A stretch of DNA of 64,000 nucleotides from Juglans regia (taxonomy: Eukaryota; Streptophyta; Magnoliopsida; Fagales; Juglandaceae): contig NC_049901.1 of NCBI RefSeq assembly GCF_001411555.2, forward strand, positions 11,666,681-11,730,680, written 5' to 3'. A program made the position numbers and the translations under genes. Numbering within the stretch: position 1 is the first letter of the stretch; every line of letters begins with the position of its first letter. The notes under the pieces were generated by a model that had not been told where the DNA came from, searched no databases, and worked only from the letters and a program-made list of their open reading frames with translations. Positions 45,501 to 56,504 of the stretch are shown piece after piece.

Positions 45501-46385
45501 GAGAGTATTGATTTGTTTTCTGACCTGCTACTTTGATATGTTATACTTCAGATGTGCTAACTATTTATTCTATTTGTTTCAGTAATGTTGTTATCAAAGG
45601 CATGACAATCTTGGCTCCTCTCAACGCCCCAAATACTGATGGTATCGATCCAGGTATCTTACTTGTTTGCTTATTCTCTTATATTCCTGATGCAGTGGAC
45701 TGCCGATCCTTTTAGAGCAAAAGGGCATAAGAAATTTATCTTGAGCTTTAACATCCAATTTGCAGACTCGAGCAACAATGTGTGCATTGAAGACTGTTAC
45801 ATTGAGAGTGGGGATGATCTTGTTGCAGTGAAGAGTGGTTGGGACCAATATGGAATCGCAATTGCCCGTCCAAGCGCAAACATCATTGTCAGGAGAGTTT
45901 CTGGCACCACACCAACCTGCTCTGGGGTTGGAATAGGTAGTGAGATGTCTGGTGGAATTTCAAATGTAACTGTTGAGGATTTGCATGTTTGGGATTCAGC
46001 TGCTGGAGTGCGTATAAAGTCAGACAAAGGTAGAGGGGGATATATAGTAAATGTCAGTTTTAGTAACATAATCCTGGAAAGAGTCAAGATACCCATAAGA
46101 TTTAGCAGAGGCTCTAATGACCACCCTGATGAAGGATGGGATCCCAAAGCTGTTCCTAAAGTAAAGGGCATTTTCATAAGTAACATGGTTAGTTTAAATT
46201 CAACAAAAGCCCCCGTACTGGAGGGCATTGAGGATGCATCATTTGAAGATATATGCTTAACAAATGTTACGCTTCTTGGTATCTCTCAGTCCACAGCATG
46301 GAAGTGTGAATTTGTTTCAGGGTTTGCCAGTGAGGTGTTCCCAGTGCCATGTGCCCAGTTGCAGCACAAGGGATCTTCATCTTAG
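42503..46385 (+). CDS. GH28 polygalacturonase-like protein, five exons, 483 aa
   Basis: Predicted exons: 42503-42967, 44186-44306, 45121-45295, 45583-45653, 45766-46385; all junctions keep frame and the total is 484 codons with the stop. Family: glycoside hydrolase 28, pectin-acting enzymes of the cell wall; this subclade is usually annotated probable polygalacturonase. Residues about 17-40 form one hydrophobic signal-anchor, implying secretion or a type II membrane protein. Motifs: IADFGGVGDG start of the beta-helix, NGTIDGQGKMWWD, NTDGIDP (about 271-277), SGDDLVAVKSG (about 292-302) and RIK (360-362). The Asp residues of NTD and DD and the RIK motif are present, but the GHG motif with the catalytic-site His is replaced by CSGVGIGS (about 329-336). 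The first intron appears to use a GC donor. Four of five exons are bounded by conserved sequence, so the model is firm apart from exon 1's end. Confidence 0.92.
43466..44168. mobile_element. Candidate transposon filling intron 1 of the GH28 gene
   Basis: The ends are inverted: GCATCCCAATTGGATTATGC on the left and, on the complement of the right, GAGCATTAGCATTGGATTAC. The GAGCATT..CATTGG style resembles PIF/Harbinger termini. A second GCATCCCAAT word sits about 50 bp further left. The right end lies about 17 bp before the exon 2 acceptor. No clear TSD and no coding sequence. Confidence 0.5.
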
Positions 46386-47546
46386 TGTTCATACTCATAG
46401 CTTTTTTTGGATACTTCCTGATTCGTATATTCAGAAAAATTAGGTTTATTTGAAGGGGTTTCACTTGAACTACTCAGCAATCCTGCGTTGAGAGATTTAA
46501 ATCAACGGTCTCATTTTGGGCATGACTGCATTTGCATCGTGCAGTTCATATGAATTTGTTTTCCTGATATGGGTAAAGTGAGATATCATGCTGGTGTACT
46601 GAAGAGTTTGATAGAGCACTGAAGATTCAATGTCAGCCTTCGAAGGTTTTATCTGATGATATCTGGGTTTTTTATGGTGAGTTCCAATTGCAATTTCTTC
46701 TTGGATTCTATTGTTGTTTTGCTGTTACCCACATACTACAACACATTCAACATTTAGAGAGACAGATAGAGCGAGCTAGGCTGAACTTGTACAGAAATTC
46801 AGAAAATGCATAGGGGAAATGTAACATGTATAGCACCTATAATTCTTTTCATTGATAAGAAGTTCATGTTATTATTTCAAAGTTGCCCATTTCATCTCCT
46901 TCTGGTTCACTTTCCAAGGAGTCTGATTAGAAGAAAAACACTTATTTTTGTCCAAGGTTGGATTTGGGACAATTGAGCAAAATATGTGGGGAGAGGAGCA
47001 GCAAAAGATAGTCTTATGCTTGTAGGCTTGTAGCCACTTTGAGAAGGATATTTTCTCAACAAAACTTAAATCAGAAATTTGTCTCAGCTTCTGCAGATAA
47101 AACTTGACGAAACTTTTCATGATAGGAGCATAAAAATTTACCAAGTGGATTAGGCTTATTGAAAAGAAAAATTGATAAATGCCTACGTACACAATTTGGG
47201 AATCAATCTGGAATGATAGCTCTAACCTCCACCTCGCTTCGATGTGTAATTCGTTTAAAAACTTCTATGTGGACTAACCTCTGCCCCTAAATTCTCTCCC
47301 AACAACTAAACCATCAGTGGCTCTTGGGGTTGGTAAAGAAAACAATCACGCATCTGATTAAGGACACGAAAGTCGCTTTAATTTTTTCTGTCCATTGATG
47401 AAAATAAACAATGGGTATTTTGATTGAGCTGAATTTGAGAAAGCACATTGCAAAAGACACCGTATGTAGTAGCGTTTCTTCAACAGAAATTTAGGTACAT
47501 GTTAAGAGGAAAGCACATGGTACGGAAGGGAATAAGATTTCCCTCT
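46386..47546. other. Tail-to-tail intergenic region
   Basis: 3' flanks of the converging GH28 and psaN genes. No open frame with a recognisable domain and no repeat ends seen. Confidence 0.6.
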
Positions 47547-48260
47547 TCACCATTTCCAGAAAACATTGGAACCACACTTGTATTTGTCCTTCCCTTCACA
47601 TTCCAGCGCCAAATCCTCAGAAAGAAATGGCACTTTCTGCATCAGCCCAAAACAAATGGAGGAGAGCCAGTCAAAGAAAAGTTAAAACCCATGGTAAAAG
47701 GAAACCCAGAAAAAATGATTCTAGTCATTGACGAGACTAACTTTTTGCTTGGCAAGATCTTGGCAGCCGGTGAAGTTCTCGGGGAACTTGCATGTGCCAA
47801 ATTGAACTGTATAAGCTCGTGCAAAGTTTGCTCCACTCGTGGCCAATCTCTTCTTGTCATTCAGTTCCTATTACAACATTCGTGCTTAGTTTAAGTTTCG
47901 TGTTAGAAACCAATATTAGTAGCACTAAAACAAAGCTGCATAATATACCTTGTTCGCTTTACTCTTTTCAAGGTATTCTTCGATGACACCTGCATTGGCA
48001 GAGGAATTGGAGGCGGCAGCAGCAGTTGTGAAAAGGGCGGCTGTTAGGCCAAGCAGTGCAGCCCTTCTTCCTTCATTCCCACTCGATTCTTTTGGTTCAG
48101 AAACTCTAACCTGTTGGGCCCTGATCACAGGCAACTTGTGACCAGCCACAACTGGGGATGCCACAGAAGCCATGCAAGCAAGCTTTGCATTAATCTTGGG
48201 CAATCCAGCGCCCGAGATGGCATAGTTGCATGCCAAAACAGTAGAGTTCGTGGCTGCCAT
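47547..48260 (-). CDS. psaN: Photosystem I reaction centre subunit N (PsaN), three exons, 175 aa
   Basis: Minus-strand exons: 48260-47949 (104 codons), 47867-47742 (42 codons), 47636-47547 (29 codons plus stop). Both introns are phase 0 with GT-AG borders (GTATAT...TAG and GTTAGT...GCAG). The start ATG at 48260 has a good plant context (GCAATGGC); no upstream in-frame ATG exists. PsaN is a small extrinsic subunit on the lumenal face of photosystem I that helps plastocyanin docking. The precursor has a stromal transit part, then a twin-Arg followed by a hydrophobic lumen-transfer segment (RRAALLGLTAALFTTAAAA), with the mature protein starting about residue 91 (GVIEEYLEKSK). The mature part, about 85 residues, holds four Cys (FGTCKFP, TGCQD, LECEG, YKCGS) and the end NVFWKW. 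Length matches the family (about 171 in Arabidopsis). Confidence 0.97.
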
Positions 48261-48470
48261 TGCTGCAAACTCTGATTGCACTAGGAAATCAAAGTTCACT
48301 TTTTCTTTCCAATTAGCTAGAGAACAAAGGTGAAGAGAGGGTGGTTAGTGGTTGTTTATGGGGTTATGGATATTTGATAGGGAGTGATATGATAATGAAT
48401 GCGATAATGGATAGTGGAGGGAGTGTGGATAAGGTGAGATTGGCTCACTCCTATTGGCAAGCTCTGTTCT
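48261..48470 (-). promoter_or_regulatory. psaN promoter and 5' UTR, light-regulated style
   Basis: Within 200 bp upstream of the psaN ATG there are two CCAAT boxes in the gene's orientation (48439-48443, 48453-48457), an I-box GATAAG (48428-48433, plus strand) and further GATAA words (GATATGATAATG, GCGATAATGG, about 48383-48410). I-boxes and CCAAT boxes are typical of nuclear photosynthesis genes. Functional role inferred from motif type and position. Confidence 0.5.
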
Positions 48471-49680
48471 CCATGCTGTGTTGGGCATTTGAATTTCTGT
48501 CGTGAGCTATATACTCTTGGCCACACTTTGGAATCAAAAGATGTGCTTGGTATCTCGTTAGCGAGGACACAACAATTTATGTCAGGGAATGTTCAAAACT
48601 ACTACCAAACAAAGGAATTGGGGAGTATGGGATTATTCAATATTTCCCTGTGGCGAGAATGGATACATGGAGTTTTTTAGAAGTAATATCTTTTTTTTTT
48701 TTAAATTTTCAATCTTTCGAGATTTCTCCAATCGCTTGCCGAATTGAATCTTTTTTATTTTATTAGGGATGGGGTGTTCGTATGTGGTTCTTCCATTTGG
48801 AGACCAGACCTTATGCCATATGATCTAAAGGAACTTGACAAATTAAATAGTTTAGTATATAAGGAGAAACATAACATTGAATACTTATGTGAGATTCATA
48901 TCGTCCAAAAACTCAATACCAGTAGCACTAAATTTTGTAGAGTCCACATAATATTGTTTCTCTCTCTAAAATTGAATCATCTAGTTTGGTAGACAATTGA
49001 GGATAATTTATGTTCATTTTCAATTAGGAGGAAACTAGGAAAACTCATTTGTACAGTTTTTCTTCTTGGTCCCTAAAATTATGCTCAAAAATTACTTTTT
49101 TAAAATAAAAGTACATAGATTTTTCTTTTTTAAAATAACAGTACGTGCCTATGGGAATTTTACTAAGAAATATTTAAAAAAAAAATGATATTTAGAATTA
49201 TAAGACCTACAAGTATCGCACATTCAAGAGAGTATATAAGACATACACACCGTGAGACTGTATCTAATGTTAAATAAATGTTTGAATAACATGAAGTGTA
49301 TAGGGAAAGAGAATGCCACTTCCAAAAACGATATAAAGTCAGATTTGATCATAAAAGAGGGAAGAAGATGGTCCTCGGCCTGCAATGAAAGCAGAAGAAG
49401 TCACCAAGACCAATTCTACCCATAACTTTCGTCTCGAAAACTTTTTAAATTTGAAAGTTGAATACAAACCCATAACTTTTTCGGTCCAAACCCATTATCA
49501 TGCACGAGTGGACTAAGAGCATGGTGAAATTATCCAGTAACATTCTACACAATTCAAATATAATCATGTTACTAATTAATCAATACACATTCTTTCACAT
49601 AAATATAATCACGTGCAAACAGCAAATCCAAGTCGCAGAAATTCAAAAAAAAAAAAAAAACTTTACATATAAACGGGGAG
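48471..49680. other. 1.2 kb without a recognisable gene
   Basis: Short frames at 48489-48680 and 48744-48992 have no domain I recognise. A/T-rich with poly(A) at 49647-49663. Confidence 0.5.
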
Positions 49681-50190
49681 AGAGTATTAATGGAGGGGAT
49701 ATTCGCATCCCCTTTGGTTAGGCTTGATCGGGATACTAAGGCCCCATCTCGGCCCTAGTCATGCCCATCTAGGGGGTCCAGGAACCATTAATATAGTCGG
49801 CTCATGATCTGTACAAGAAGAATGAGGGGTCATACCCGTCCGGAAAACGTGTCGATGTGGACCGACAAGACCTGCCAGCATTGACACCCATATGCAAGAA
49901 CACCTTGTGGAAAGACCCTGCCTCGCATTTAAGGATCCGATTCTAGAAGTGGACGAGGATTGCAGACTACAATCTTGCCCCTGACAAAGTGCACGGGAAG
50001 TGACCGCTCCGCCCACCTGCTGTCAAGACACTACCCGGGGAACAATGCCGCATTAAAGACTATGGCTTGGTACCTATGCACGAGTTGCTGACCCTTAAAG
50101 AAATTCCTCTGAAGAAGATAAGCTAACTTTGGCATTAGAGGTTCCTTGAAACAACCCCAAGCCCTCCAGTTTTTTTGTGTTGTAGGTGAT
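49681..50190 (+). repeat. Fragment of a Ty3/gypsy LTR (Tat-like)
   Basis: An island of higher GC content. Near its right end it has CTAACTTTGGCATTAGAGG and GTTGTAGGTGATCGAGACTAG-type sequence, which resembles the end of LTRs of the Tat/Retand group (CTGACTTAGGCATCGGAG..., then a GATCGAG tract). No partner LTR or pol is present in the window. Identification is by memory of the consensus style. Confidence 0.45.
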
Positions 50191-50255
50191 CGAGACTAGT
50201 TCTTGATATGTGAAACATGTCGTCAACAATTACCATTTTAGCAATTGTTCTGTTC

Positions 50256-50334
50256 AGTACCACACCAAGCATTGATGAGAAAGAGAGATAAAGGGTTTTA
50301 TGAGAGATGGGTTTGGGCTTGTTGATAGGGTTTA
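50256..50334. repeat. Duplicated block, copy 1, left piece
   Basis: Matches 59594-59672 (GTACCACACC, GGTTTGGGCTTGTTGATAGG). It is cut by the PIF/Harbinger-like insertion and resumes at 53569. Confidence 0.8.
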
Positions 50335-50518
50335 GAGCACCCTCATTGACTTAGACGAAGTCCAATGATAGCTACTATTTAGTTAATATGTGCTAAAAAG
50401 ACACCACATTAGATTGGGCACTGCTAAAAAAATTTGGATGTTAACTACAGTGATTCACCCTCCCGCTTTAGTGAAACCCTTCCAGTTTCTTTTCTCCATT
50501 CTCCCCCTCAACTCCCGT

Positions 50519-50553
<35 letters not shown>

Positions 50554-50699
50554 ACACTCCTGATTCACTCGAGCACCACGACTGAGCCCCTCCACTCTCA
50601 CTACCAATCACTCCCATCGAGCCCCCACGACTGACTGAGTCCCCTCCTAGCACCACTGAGCCTCCTCTCGCCACAACGTAACCCCTCCCAGCATTATCC

Positions 50700-50866
50700 C
50701 TTTCCGTAACATTCACCTCGCCCACCACGACTGAGCCCCCTCCCATAACATTCAACTCGCCCACCACGACTAAGCCCCTTTCTCGTAACATTCACCTCGC
50801 CCACCACGATTGAGCCCCCCCCTAACATTCACCTTGTCCACCACGACTAAGCCCCTTCCTAGGGAT
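50700..50866. repeat. Minisatellite of about 45-bp units inside the Harbinger-like element
   Basis: Repeats of CCCACCACGACTGAGCCCC followed by a C-rich spacer and ACATTCACCTCG, four copies with small differences. The minus-strand frame over it is repeat derived. Confidence 0.8.
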
Positions 50867-51641
50867 GCGTGAAACCACCGTGAAGCGTCTCCTCCTCGAC
50901 GACAGCCACAAAAACCCTCGACGACAGCACATTTTGTTAATTTTTGTGGTTTATCTCTTCTCCTAACTCTCTCATAATCTCGACCATTGTTTGCTCTTGT
51001 TGTTTCTAATTTTGAGATTCAAATTTTGTTAGAAAACCAAACACAATTTCAACTTTTCATGAAGATCAACGCACTCATGATCAATCAAACCCCTTGTATA
51101 GAAAAGAAAAAAGTACCCTGTGTGTGTGACGTACGAATGGAATATTGTGGTGGTATAGGTTAGGGGCCACAGTAGCTAGTTTGGAACCCTGTGTTGGAAT
51201 TTTAGTCTTACAATTTAGTTTCAGGATTCTCACAACTAAGTTTAAGACCTCCACTAAAAATTTAACTCTCACAATTAAGTTTCAAAATTATCTTTTGCAA
51301 CACTATTTCACATTCCAAGCATCTGAAATTGAATTTAAAAACTACACAATCAGTATCAAGCACAAACAAATGTAAAGCAAAAAAAATTACAAGTTTTAGC
51401 ATTGAAGTTGAAAGAGAGAACAAATCTTCTGGATACTAATCTTAAAGCATGATCTGCTTGATGTAGTGGCTACAGAAAATCGTGTTTTATTTGTTGAAGG
51501 TTTCCAAGAAAATTTGTCATGACAGAAACTAAAATTCAAGCATACAACATCATAAAGTGGAATTGTTGTCATGTATAGTACTTTTATGCTTTGTTGTTTT
51601 ATGGTTCTATTATTATGCTTTTGAAAGTAATGTATTTTATG

Positions 51642-51745
51642 GGATTTGTGATTTTGTTGCTTGCTTACTGTTTTATGAATGATGGATTCACAAGGATTTG
51701 TGATTTTGTTGCTTGCTTACTGTTTTATGAATGATGGATTCACAA
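51642..51745. repeat. Perfect 52-bp tandem duplication
   Basis: Two back-to-back copies, each beginning GGATTTGTGATTTTGTTGC and ending GATGGATTCACAA, with no difference between them. The second copy runs into the presumed ORF1 start. Perfect identity suggests a recent slip, or an assembly artefact. Confidence 0.9.
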
Positions 51746-52695
51746 ATAATAGACGATCCATTTTTCATCACACTCTTGCAAAGTAGTGGAGAATGTATTA
51801 ATAACCCCTTAGAGCTAGTGTCTTGTATGATAATGTTGTGGTCGAGGTTGAAGTGGCACAACCCGAATGGGAAGTAAGGACACAAACTAAAAAATCCCAA
51901 CAATGTGTGTCCTTCTCCGTGGAGGAAGACAACCTCCTTGTATGAGGGTTACTGACCAAAAGTCCACCCAATTGTGGATAAGAATTCATGATTACTTCAA
52001 TACTTTTAAAAAATCTAACTGGCTTGAACATTCTATGGGCTCGTTGACTAATTGATGGTCAACCATTCAAAAAGCTACAAACATGTTTTGTGGTTGCTTG
52101 GCCTAAGTTGAATCAATACATCCAAGCGGTACCAATGAACAAGACAATGTATGTTTCTAATTATTATAAATTTTCATTGAAATATGTATTAATATTTTTA
52201 TGATTGTTGTTTAAATTGAGAAGGCAAAGGTAATGTACCAATTGACACAAAAAGCCACCTATAATTTGGATCATTGTTGAAATTTATTGAGGCACCAACC
52301 AAAGTGGTAAGTGCATATGGATAATTTGCCAACAAAGAGAAAGGGAGGCTGCTCTACTGTTCTGGTTGCCAATGCTAGGGATGAAAACATTTGTGAGAGC
52401 ATGTCTATCAATGTGGAGGGGCCACTAGGCAACAAAGCTTAAAAAGAAAGGGAAAGAAAAAGAAAACGCAAAAAATATTCAACTACTGAGTTTGATGAAA
52501 GGTTAAGTCACATGGAAAGTGATAGGAAGATAATGATGATTGAGCAATAACAAACGGTAAGCTGGGCTGAGAGGGACATGATTGAGATGATAGACCTTAT
52601 AAAGAAGAAGATGGAGATGTAAATCATAAGTTTGAATCTTGATAACATGAATACGGTGCAGCAAGAATACTTCAGGTCACTTCAAGTGTAAATCC
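51720..52695 (+). pseudogene. Decayed ORF1 (Myb/SANT-like) of the PIF/Harbinger element
   Basis: Fragments in shifting plus-strand frames match the order of the Harbinger ORF1 family. They are FSVEEDNLLV (about 51920); SNWLEHSMGSLTN and WSTIQKATNMFCGCL (52010-52105); a gap that may be an intron (about 52150-52222); a GSKAEKERKRKRK-type lysine-rich segment near 52440; and a Met/Glu-rich coiled-coil tail (52500-52690). ORF1 proteins bind element ends and help the transposase. Multiple stops make it non-functional. Confidence 0.65.
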
Positions 52696-53568
52696 TAGAG
52701 AAACATAGGAATGGATCACCATCTCAATCTTAATAGATTTTACTTGACTGTTTTTGTATAGTGGCTGAGGTAACTTGTTGTTTTAATCCACCCACTTTGT
52801 GTTGTTGTTTTGATCCACCTACTTTTTTTGCTATTTTGATGATTTGCCTATACATGGTTGGACATAAATAAACTTTTGATGAACCAATACTTGGTATTTT
52901 GATGGCTGGACAAATTTGGTAGTAGCATGATGGCTGTTTTGATGGTATGACAGATTATATATTAGGTTGATAGATGAAAATGTATGAATATTTGATACAT
53001 TAGTATGAAGTTATGTAGTAGCTGGAAATGTATGGATTTTATGATAAAAATTTAGTTTGACAGATTATGTATTAGGTTAGTAGATGGAAATGCATTAACT
53101 TTTAATACATTTGTATGAAGTTATGTTGTAGCTGGAAATGTATGGATTTTATGATAGAAATTCAGTTCAACAAATTATGTATTAGGTTGATAGATGGAAA
53201 TGTATGAACTTTTGATACATTTGTATGAAGTTATGTAGTATTTGAAACTGTATGGATTTTTTTATAAAATTCAGTTTGACATATTATGAAGTTAATTTAG
53301 GTTAATAAATGGATTGTATGTATTTTGATAGAGAGATTGTTGCAAATTATGAAAATGAAAATAAAAACATATATTTTTTAAAATTAATTAAATCATGCAT
53401 TAAAAAGTATATACAAAAATTTAAAAGATAATATTATTTTATTATTATAAAGAGTAAGATAACTAATCCAATGTGAAATCTAAGTTTTTAAGTGATCATG
53501 CATAATGCAAAAAGTGGTATATTAGCCAAATTTGGTCTAAAATTTTGCCCAAGCCAATGAGAGTGCTC

Positions 53569-54610
53569 TTAGGATGTCCAAAGTATAGTGGTGGGCACAT
53601 TTTCACGCAAGAAGTCCAAGAATAGAGATGAATAGTAGTGTCGTTGGTATGTAAATCGTATCATCCACATCACTTGAATGGTAAAATTTGATTTGTTTGA
53701 TTCAAATTTTAAAATTTATCTTATAAATTAAATTATATTATGTAAACATTCTACTAAATGTGTTATTCACACCAACTTATAAATTTTTCGAGTATGAGAT
53801 GAGTATATGGATTTCCTTGAGTCGGTTGAGTTCATTCTTGTCCTAAATGTGTTATCCACACCAAATTTCCGATACCACCATTATTTATATCTCTTCTCGT
53901 CACAGGCTAATTCTTATCTTTTTGTTTTCAAATTGCTAGCTTTTGATCAGCTCACAAGGAAAGGAATAATGAATACCATTTTCCTTCTTTACATAAATAA
54001 GGGTAATGATATCCTTACACTTGTTTTACTACAGTATTACTACTCAACTACTTATTTTTTGCTTTTGTTATTTGAATTTAGATTAAAATTTTTAGAACAT
54101 GATCTTCTATAATCTAGAAGAAAATAAGTTTAATCAATTAAATTAAATTTATTTTAATTAAATTATATTATTACGTTAGTTGATTGAATTTATTTTCTTT
54201 TAAATTATATAAAAATGTTATGTTTTGCTAGTTTTTATCCAGATTTAACGATCGATCAAAAGAAAAAAAAAAATAAGTAGATGGTAAAATAGCAGTGAAG
54301 AAAGTGTATGAAATCGAAAACACCCAAGCCGGACTCATGATTTGGTAGAACCTAGATAAATTATTAGGGCGAGAGACCTTATCACGATCACCTTTCACCT
54401 AATCCTGCATATACATGCACAACGACAAAAACCTTTTCTACCGACAATTTGCTATTGGCTTCTCCTCCAAAAAGGCCACTATGCTATCAATCTGCAATTA
54501 TTATCTTCAATGGGTGGCATGTGATTGGCGATCGCAAATGGAAGAATTAAATAAACTAAATATAGATGCCTTTGTGACGCATCTCCAGTGTTAAGTCCTC
54601 TCGTCATAGG
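53569..54610. repeat. Duplicated block, copy 1, right piece (upstream of the RALF gene)
   Basis: Homologous to 59670-59972 plus 61359-62240, about 90 percent by eye. Landmarks: GGATGTCCAAA.TATAGTGG, GATGAGTATATGGATTTCCT, CTAATTCTTATCTTTTTG, and the block with CCGACAATTTGCTATTGGCT. It contains the empty site of the hAT-like insertion (ACCACCAT at 53874-53881). Confidence 0.85.
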
Positions 54611-54708
54611 TCCTCATTTTCTTCCTTATGTTCAACTATATTAGTACGCCCTCTCTCAGTAGACACAATGTGTGTGAGTGAGTGAGTGAGTTGTGGGAGA
54701 AAAGGAAG
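54611..54708 (+). promoter_or_regulatory. Core promoter/5' UTR of the RALF-like gene
   Basis: TATA-like CTATATTA at 54636-54643, about 70 bp before the ATG, followed by a short GTGA repeat (GTGTGAGTGAGTGAGTGAG). Homologous sequence exists, inverted and MITE-interrupted, at about 62740-62800. Confidence 0.4.
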
Positions 54709-55104
54709 ATGGAGGTGTACCGTAACAGCAAGGGAGGGATACATACTCCGGCATCAATCCTAGCGATGCTGATGATGATCATGATGCTCCTTAACGCATA
54801 TTGTTGTGGTGCTTCTGTCCTTGCTAAGAGCAACACCAGTTTTCGATGCAGCAGCGGACGTCTCGATGAATGCCTGATCGAGGAGGACTTGGAGTTGGAG
54901 CTGGGGTTCCTGATGAACCCCTATGTAAGCCGGATCCTTGCTGGTTCTGATTCAAAGCCTCCCAACTCCTCCAATAAGGATAAACCAGCCTATCCTGAGC
55001 CCTGTGGAAAATCTGGGGACCCTGGATATTCTGAATGTATTGCTAAGCAAAAATCAAACAATAATCAATGTGTGCGTAAAGGTACTTACCAGCGTTGCGA
55101 TTGA
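54709..55104 (+). CDS. RALF-like secreted peptide precursor, 131 aa
   Basis: Single exon. I start at the ATG for MEVYRNSKGG; the frame is open slightly further upstream but only with a GTG. Residues about 16-39 form a strongly hydrophobic signal peptide (ILAMLMMIMMLLNAYCC). A propeptide with CSSGRLDECLIEEDLELELG follows, the acidic layout usual in rapid alkalinization factor precursors. The C-terminal part has four Cys (99, 110, 121, 130) spaced 10-10-8 and the end GTYQRC. RALF peptides act in the apoplast through CrRLK1L receptor kinases such as FERONIA to control growth and pH. The classic YISY motif and a clear RR cleavage site are absent, so this resembles the divergent RALF clade; an alternative is another Cys-rich peptide family. 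A truncated paralog lies at 62237-62395. Confidence 0.78.
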   Translation: MEVYRNSKGGIHTPASILAMLMMIMMLLNAYCCGASVLAKSNTSFRCSSGRLDECLIEEDLELELGFLMNPYVSRILAGSDSKPPNSSNKDKPAYPEPCGKSGDPGYSECIAKQKSNNNQCVRKGTYQRCD

Positions 55105-56113
55105 AATTTGAATGGCGGCGTTCTTCTATAATATCCTATGCTTATTTCTTTTTTTAGCCTTTTTCTTTTTGTTGGTTTATTTTCAAGTTATGATGCCATA
55201 GTAGTAGTGCCTTCAATTAATGATTGTGAAATTAACCTGGCCTCTTATGTTGATATGTTTGGATTTATATATTATTTATATGTATGTATTTTTGTTGGAG
55301 AATATATATCTGCAATTTCCACAACGATCGATTGTAAAGGCATGATATGGTTGGATTAACAAACCAACTCGTAAGTACGTCTATATTCCTTGAAGCTCAT
55401 GACGGCCACCCTGTATTTATTTAATTAGATCAGCCTGCTGAAGAAGTCACAAGTGAATGAAAACACATACACACACACAAACCAAAAACAAAATCTCTTT
55501 TTTATTCAATACTCCTACGTACACTATCTGCATTATCTAATTATACCTTTTCCCTTCGCAGACTTGTTATCCTTTTGTTTATAGATCATGACCGCTAAAT
55601 ACTTTTGTGTAACACTGAAATCCATCGATATTACGGGGCAAAGTAATAACGACCTGAGATGAAGATGGAGAAACGTACGAGATCAACCACAAACTTTTGA
55701 TCGAGATTTCGATATCAATTAATCTCATCTCATCTTATTTAATTATTATATTTTTTTTAATTTTTACATAAAATATAATAAATAATTTAACTTTTTTAAA
55801 TTTTAAAATAATAATTATATTAAAAAATAATTTTTTAATAATTTTTTATTTAACTTTCATCTCAAGTACTCAACTCATCTCAACTTATTATTCAAACGGC
55901 ACATAAAACTATGTTTGGGTAGTGGATTCAATATTTTATCATTACTAAGCTACGTTTGGACAGTTAGATAATTTCAGATGATCTATGAATAGTGATGAAA
56001 ATGTGGTAAAAAAATAATAAAAAAATATTAAATAATAATAATATATTAAATAACAATAATATATTAAATAATAATGAAATGATCTAAGGTGACTACACTA
56101 CCCAAACACAACA
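55105..56113. other. RALF 3' flank and AT-rich repeats, no further gene
   Basis: Short frame 55138-55359 is not recognisable. GAGATGAG-family MITE remnants occupy about 55700-55905 (TCTCATCTCATCTTATTTA, CAACTCATCTCAACTTATTA) and about 55910-56110 (CTACGTTTGGACAG..., ...CTACCCAAACACAA). Confidence 0.55.
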
Positions 56114-56121
56114 CTCAATAG

Positions 56122-56496
56122 CACTGTTTTGAATTTCGTACCGTACTGGCCGGTACGGCCGAAAGTTTTTATACCTGCCGTTTGGCCGGTACAAGTACCA
56201 TACCTGTTTTGTACCAGCCGTACCGGCTTCAATTTCGGCTTATACCGGCCGATATTTCGGCCTTTGTTTTTTTTTTCTAAACTACAAACTTATTTTTTAA
56301 CCCTCAATTCAGATTAGACTATTTATAATTTATATATATATGTATTTATATATAATTTATTTACATATAGACTATTATTTTAGAATATAATTTATATATA
56401 TTTATATATCGACTATCCCGAAACGGTATTGATATCGAAATATTTCGTTTCAGTACCTTGATCAGTACGACGTCCGGTACGATATTTAAAACATTG
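56122..56496. mobile_element. hAT-like MITE, 375 bp
   Basis: Ends CACTGTTTTGAATTTCGTAC and, on the complement, CAATGTTTTAAATATCGTAC; TSDs CTCAATAG (56114-56121) and CTCAAGAG (56497-56504), 7 of 8 identical. GC-rich GGCCGGTACGGCCG and CCGTACCGG words sit near both ends with an A/T core. Flanking sequence to about 56600 resembles, inverted, 59217-59310. Confidence 0.8.
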
Positions 56497-56504
56497 CTCA
56501 AGAG

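Larger units (their letters stand above)
50335..53568 (+). mobile_element. PIF/Harbinger-like element, 3.2 kb
   Basis: Terminal inverted repeats GAGCACCCTCATTGACTT and GAGCACTCTCATTGGCTT (16 of 18 identical), with a 3-bp TSD TTA (50332-50334, 53569-53571). The paralogous block at 59668-59680 (GGTTTAGGATGTCC) is the exact empty site. TTA TSD and GAGCA-type ends are the hallmark of PIF/Harbinger. The interior has a decayed ORF1-like gene (51720-52695). I did not find the DDE transposase, so it is probably a deleted, non-autonomous copy. It also holds a CT microsatellite (50520-50549), a minisatellite and a 52-bp tandem duplication. Confidence 0.88.

Noticed and set aside
45797..46228. 143-codon minus-strand frame
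   Set aside because: Antisense of the last GH28 exon, which has strong family motifs on the plus strand.
47448..47894. 148-codon plus-strand frame
   Set aside because: Antisense of psaN exons 2 and 3 with their intron.
47925..48299. Photosystem II 5-kDa protein as an alternative for the psaN locus
   Set aside because: The mature sequence with four Cys, FGTCKFPENFTGC and the NVFWKW end is that of PsaN.
54682..54708. Upstream extension of the RALF-like frame
   Set aside because: It would start with GTG inside a GTGA repeat; the first ATG is at 54709.
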